Of a stretch of DNA of 8,297 nt, positions 6,571-8,297 are shown in pieces (the stretch's first letter is position 1; each line of letters begins with the position of its first letter). The notes beneath the pieces are model-generated. The model made no database searches. It worked only from the letters and a program-made list of their open reading frames with translations, and was not told where the DNA came from. Location: the NCBI GenBank assembly GCA_029261615.1, contig JAJDAX010000333.1, positions 1 through 8,297 on the forward strand, given 5' to 3'. Origin of the DNA: Nitrospinaceae bacterium (GTDB lineage: Bacteria > Nitrospinota > Nitrospinia > Nitrospinales > Nitrospinaceae). Made by a program: the position numbers and the translations under genes.

Positions 6571-6640
6571 TATTTAGGGAAGGGAACAGGGGAAGGCGAC
6601 AGGGGGAACCACCTTAAGGAAGCCGAAGGGATCTAAAAAA

Positions 6641-7177
6641 TCAATATAGGGAGGCGTGGCCAAGGGCCGAATTCAATTGCACCAGAGCATGGGACAGTGG
6701 ATCGCTGATTTTCATAGCGGTCACGCCGGCCTGCGGGTTCATGGGAAACGTCACCATGCTGTATTCCATCAATTGAATTTCCAAAAGGTGACGCACCGAT
6801 GGGTCTTCAAAATCGTTTTCCCAGAGGATCGTTTGGAAACCGATGGAAAGTCCGGTGCGTCCCCCGATCTTTTGTGCCAGACGCATCAGGCTGTGTCGCT
6901 CGCGCGCCGCCTGGACGTTTAAATCCAGCTGACCCAGGACAAACAACCCGCGTGAATCTTCATAGGCCTCAAGATTCCAGCCGATCTGTTGTTCAGGATT
7001 GTGATGGTCGAGAATGGGCACCCTGCCTCCCTGTGTATCCAGCAGCGTTTCCGTGAATGCCCCCGGTGCGATCACATCGCCGCCAAGATCGACATTGCCG
7101 AAGGTTGCAGCGTAACCTTGAAAGCGTCCATCATCTTCAACATTGCTTAAATCGAAATCAAAAGATTTGTATTCCAT
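6641..7177 (-). CDS. prohead protease, S78 family (HK97 gp4-like)
   Basis: Serine protease that enters the immature head, removes the capsid scaffold segment and then degrades itself so that DNA can be packaged. The 178 residues show the expected order: an N-terminal strand MEYKSFDFDL, GYAATFGNVDLGGDVIAPGAF (21-41), a His pair in VPILDHHNP (His58/59), GLSIGF with the likely nucleophile Ser111, and MEYSMVTFPMNPQA with Glu138 in the usual acidic position. His/Ser/Glu roles are assigned by family resemblance. An in-frame ORF extends upstream to 7342, but that would overlap the portal gene by 80 nt and adds residues unlike the family; ATG at 7177 is preceded by AAGG at a 7-nt gap and starts exactly at the conserved domain, so I chose it. 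Length is typical for the compact, GTA-like version, in which protease and scaffold are separate genes. Confidence 0.93.
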   Translation of the reverse strand: MEYKSFDFDLSNVEDDGRFQGYAATFGNVDLGGDVIAPGAFTETLLDTQGGRVPILDHHNPEQQIGWNLEAYEDSRGLFVLGQLDLNVQAARERHSLMRLAQKIGGRTGLSIGFQTILWENDFEDPSVRHLLEIQLMEYSMVTFPMNPQAGVTAMKISDPLSHALVQLNSALGHASLY

Positions 7178-7262
7178 TGGGGAACCTTGACTGAAAGTTT
7201 TAAAAAATGGGCATCGCACCGGGTCCCTTGCGGACAGCAGCCGAGTACGCTTTTGATGCTTG

Positions 7263-8297
7263 TTAGTGTTCAACGCGTTTCCCATCCGGCAGAGAGTCAC
7301 CGCCGGTGATGGGTTCGTAACCCAATGCCTCTCGTTTTTCATTGAGAGTCAGGAAACGAGCCGCATTGATCCGGCGCCAGACCGATTCCCGGTCCTCAGC
7401 CAGCGCCTCAATTCGATCAGTGTTGAAATCAAGTTCCAGATCTTTACCGAAGCGCGGGGTCAGCCAGCGATTGAGCGCATCACGCAATCGGCTGAGAGCC
7501 GGAATGACCACTTCTGTGTAGAGCGCCTTGCGCGCTTCCTTACGGTTTTGATGAGTTGCAGGCGCAAGCCCGATCAACTCCGGCGGGACGTTATAAATCT
7601 GTGCGATTTGCAACGCACTAAAGCGCAGGCCTTCGATCCAGTCCATGTCTTTCGGCGACACGGACAGTTCTTTCCATTCGAGGTCCTCTTCAAGGAGAAG
7701 CGGCAGGCGTGCAGTTTGCGCGCCGTGAAACTTGGAGGCCATTTCATCTTTCAACCGATCGAACTGTTCATCACTCAACCGCTTTTTAGAAACCAGCGCA
7801 CCCGAGGGCACAGCGGAGTTTTGCAAGAGCGCGGCGTTCCAGCGATCACAGGCGTTGAGTTTGTCGACCGCAATCGAGGCCACTTCCACAGGTGACTGTC
7901 CATACCAATCATCGAGTGGATTGAACAATTTCAAATGGAGCACTTCCTCCGGAGCGAAACGAACCGTTTCACTGCCAACGCGGTATTCGTAACCGGCGAT
8001 GAAATCGGTGCGGTCGGGTAACACGCTCATGCGATCCGGACGCAGGGGATACAGCTCCCCCGGTTTGGTATTGCGGGCTCCGGCTGCTTCAATGAAAACG
8101 TTTCCGGAAAGATACAGTTGGGAGATGACCGTCTCCACCCATTCAAACTGTCCCATAAAGGGATTGGGGCAGCGCAGCAGTTTAAGGAGAGGGTGATCAT
8201 TTATTTCTTCCCACTCCCCACCTTTGGGGTGTCTATATAGGAGCCAGGGAACAGAAGCCGCAGCACCTGCGATTTCCCGGACACAGGCGTGGACCAC
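7263..8297 (-). CDS. HK97-type portal protein, 5' end cut by window edge
   Basis: Portal protein: the dodecameric ring at one capsid vertex that nucleates the shell, passes DNA during packaging and ejection, and carries the connector. The 345 codons read here, stop codon included, begin at the very edge with VVHACVREI, which in this family lies some tens of residues inside the protein, so the true start is beyond 8297; the GTG at the edge is an internal valine. Family-like segments, numbered from the edge, are NPFMGQFEWVETVISQLYLSGN (about 45-66), ELYPLRPDRM (81-90), a conserved stretch with LHLKLFNP and WYGQSPVEVA (120-140), NVPPELIGL (236-244) and FLTLNEKREALGYEPI (315-330). This pattern is the HK97 gp3 / GTA g3 portal group. 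The C-terminus ends RVEH just before TAA. The protease gene follows after 85 nt. A terminase would be expected upstream, outside the window. Confidence 0.95.
   Translation of the reverse strand: MVHACVREIAGAAASVPWLLYRHPKGGEWEEINDHPLLKLLRCPNPFMGQFEWVETVISQLYLSGNVFIEAAGARNTKPGELYPLRPDRMSVLPDRTDFIAGYEYRVGSETVRFAPEEVLHLKLFNPLDDWYGQSPVEVASIAVDKLNACDRWNAALLQNSAVPSGALVSKKRLSDEQFDRLKDEMASKFHGAQTARLPLLLEEDLEWKELSVSPKDMDWIEGLRFSALQIAQIYNVPPELIGLAPATHQNRKEARKALYTEVVIPALSRLRDALNRWLTPRFGKDLELDFNTDRIEALAEDRESVWRRINAARFLTLNEKREALGYEPITGGDSLPDGKRVEH

Noticed and set aside
7178..7262. Possible small gene between portal and protease, like the extra small gene some GTA clusters carry there
   Set aside because: Only 85 nt are available and no start with a ribosome binding site opens a sensible frame.
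7178..7342. 55-residue upstream extension of the prohead protease
   Set aside because: It would overlap the portal gene by 80 nt, lacks a good ribosome binding site, and the conserved domain begins exactly at the ATG at 7177.
7260..7895. 211-codon plus-strand frame opposite the portal gene
   Set aside because: Shadow of the portal coding sequence, no recognisable domain.
1..8297. CRISPR array, tRNA, rRNA, insertion sequence, integrase or attachment site
   Set aside because: I saw no spaced direct repeats, no tRNA cloverleaf, no transposase or recombinase motifs, and no terminal repeats anywhere in the window.

Overview
The window is the head-morphogenesis end, plus the start of the tail-tip genes, of a tailed bacteriophage, a prophage, or a gene-transfer-agent-like element of the HK97 lineage. 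Every credible gene is on the minus strand, so the order of transcription runs from position 8297 down to position 1. Base composition looks moderate (roughly half G+C, estimated by eye). Starts are preceded by good Shine-Dalgarno sequences, genes are packed with 3-4 nt overlaps or short gaps, and there are no introns, so the host is a bacterium. The sequence alone does not let me name the host. No integrase, attachment site, host gene, tRNA or lysis gene is visible, so prophage, free phage and GTA-like element cannot be told apart.

Head module, in transcription order: a portal protein cut at its N-terminus by the window edge (8297-7263); a prohead protease of the S78/HK97 gp4 type (7177-6641); the HK97-fold major capsid protein with an N-terminal coiled-coil scaffold (6529-5339); and a 132-aa probable virion protein (5226-4828) in the place where decoration proteins often sit. 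A strong intrinsic terminator follows at 4807-4782. Next come a previously easy-to-miss 54-aa ORF (4762-4598) and a gp6-like head-tail connector (4608-3991).

Tail module: a 128-aa protein (3964-3578) and a 105-aa protein (3581-3264) lead into a 1055-aa tail hub or baseplate-like protein (3260-93). A further gene starts at 96 and runs off the window.

The genes cooperate in the usual way. The portal nucleates the shell, the capsid scaffold directs assembly and is removed by the protease, and the connector joins the filled head to the tail. Two points stand out. A terminator sits inside the late operon between the high-copy head genes and the low-copy connector and tail genes. There is also no recognisable head-closure, tail-terminator, tail-tube, chaperone or tape-measure gene between the connector and the tail-tip-like genes.
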